Below, in pieces: positions 5,594 to 5,631 of a stretch of 5,631 bases of DNA (positions are counted from its first letter, which is position 1; each line of letters opens with the position of its first letter). This DNA is from Elusimicrobiota bacterium (lineage in GTDB: Bacteria > Elusimicrobiota > Elusimicrobia > JACQJN01), in the NCBI GenBank assembly GCA_016205085.1, contig JACQJN010000171.1, positions 1 to 5,631 of the forward strand, read 5' to 3'. Below the pieces are notes generated by a model, which saw only the letters and a list, made by a program, of their open reading frames with translations, ran no database searches and was not told where the DNA came from. A program made the position numbers and the translations under genes.

Positions 5594-5603
5594 CGGGTAC
5601 CCG
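5594..5603. promoter_or_regulatory. Perfect 10-bp palindrome in the dehydrogenase leader
   Basis: CGGGTACCCG reads the same on both strands. It lies about 50 bp upstream of the dehydrogenase ATG and 10 bp downstream of the TATAAT box, just past the expected transcription start (~5606). That is a normal position for a repressor operator. No regulator gene is adjacent in the window, and a 10-bp palindrome can arise by chance. Confidence 0.3.
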
Positions 5604-5612
5604 GACTTGGTC

Positions 5613-5618
5613 ATTATA
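5613..5618 (-). promoter_or_regulatory. -10 box (TATAAT) for the aldehyde dehydrogenase gene
   Basis: A consensus TATAAT lies on the - strand (5618 to 5613), preceded directly by TG. A start about 7 nt downstream would give a leader of roughly 64 nt before ATG 5542. The matching -35 at 17-bp spacing would fall at about 5636-5641, outside the window, so the promoter cannot be completed here. The rest of 5543-5631 contains no gene. Confidence 0.5.
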
Positions 5619-5631
5619 CAAAAAGCCAGGA

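Overview
The window is a gene-dense piece of bacterial chromosome. It holds six protein-coding genes, one of them cut by the left edge, and no RNA genes, insertion sequences, CRISPR array or phage genes. Base composition looks moderate (about half G+C by eye) and even across all genes, so there is no sign of a recently acquired island. The five complete genes start at ATG with little or no Shine-Dalgarno sequence, and two copies of a degenerate 7-8 bp tandem repeat are present. These traits fit an uncultured Gram-negative-type lineage (Omnitrophota, Nitrospirota or Desulfobacterota-like), but no gene here is a phylogenetic marker, so the assignment is a guess.

Layout. On the + strand are the 3' end of a family 4-type uracil-DNA glycosylase (1-225) and an AI-2E family (PerM/UPF0118) membrane protein (253-1368). 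Facing them on the - strand is a two-gene unit in which a 16S rRNA methyltransferase of the RsmD family (2135-2770) is transcribed first. Its 3' end overlaps by 20 bp a stand-alone Cas4/RecB-like PD-(D/E)XK nuclease with a predicted Fe-S cluster (1396-2154). Divergent from rsmD, 25 bp away, is a two-domain protein that joins a CheY-like receiver to a metallo-beta-lactamase-fold hydrolase (2796-4103). It converges, with a 4-bp stop-codon overlap, on an aldehyde dehydrogenase (4100-5542). The last 89 bp are the upstream region of that dehydrogenase, with a TATAAT box and a perfect 10-bp palindrome.

The genes do not form one obvious pathway. The glycosylase and nuclease suggest DNA maintenance, RsmD is ribosome modification, and the other three stand alone. 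The points most worth attention are: (a) the receiver-hydrolase fusion, where a phosphorylation signal probably controls an enzyme rather than transcription; (b) an RsmD homologue whose catalytic (D/N)PPY motif reads GPPY and which carries a heptanucleotide repeat array translated just after that motif; (c) a related octanucleotide array that makes up the whole gap between two convergent genes and supplies or abuts both stop codons; and (d) a 25-bp divergent promoter with overlapping, nearly symmetric -10 boxes that would give almost leaderless mRNAs.
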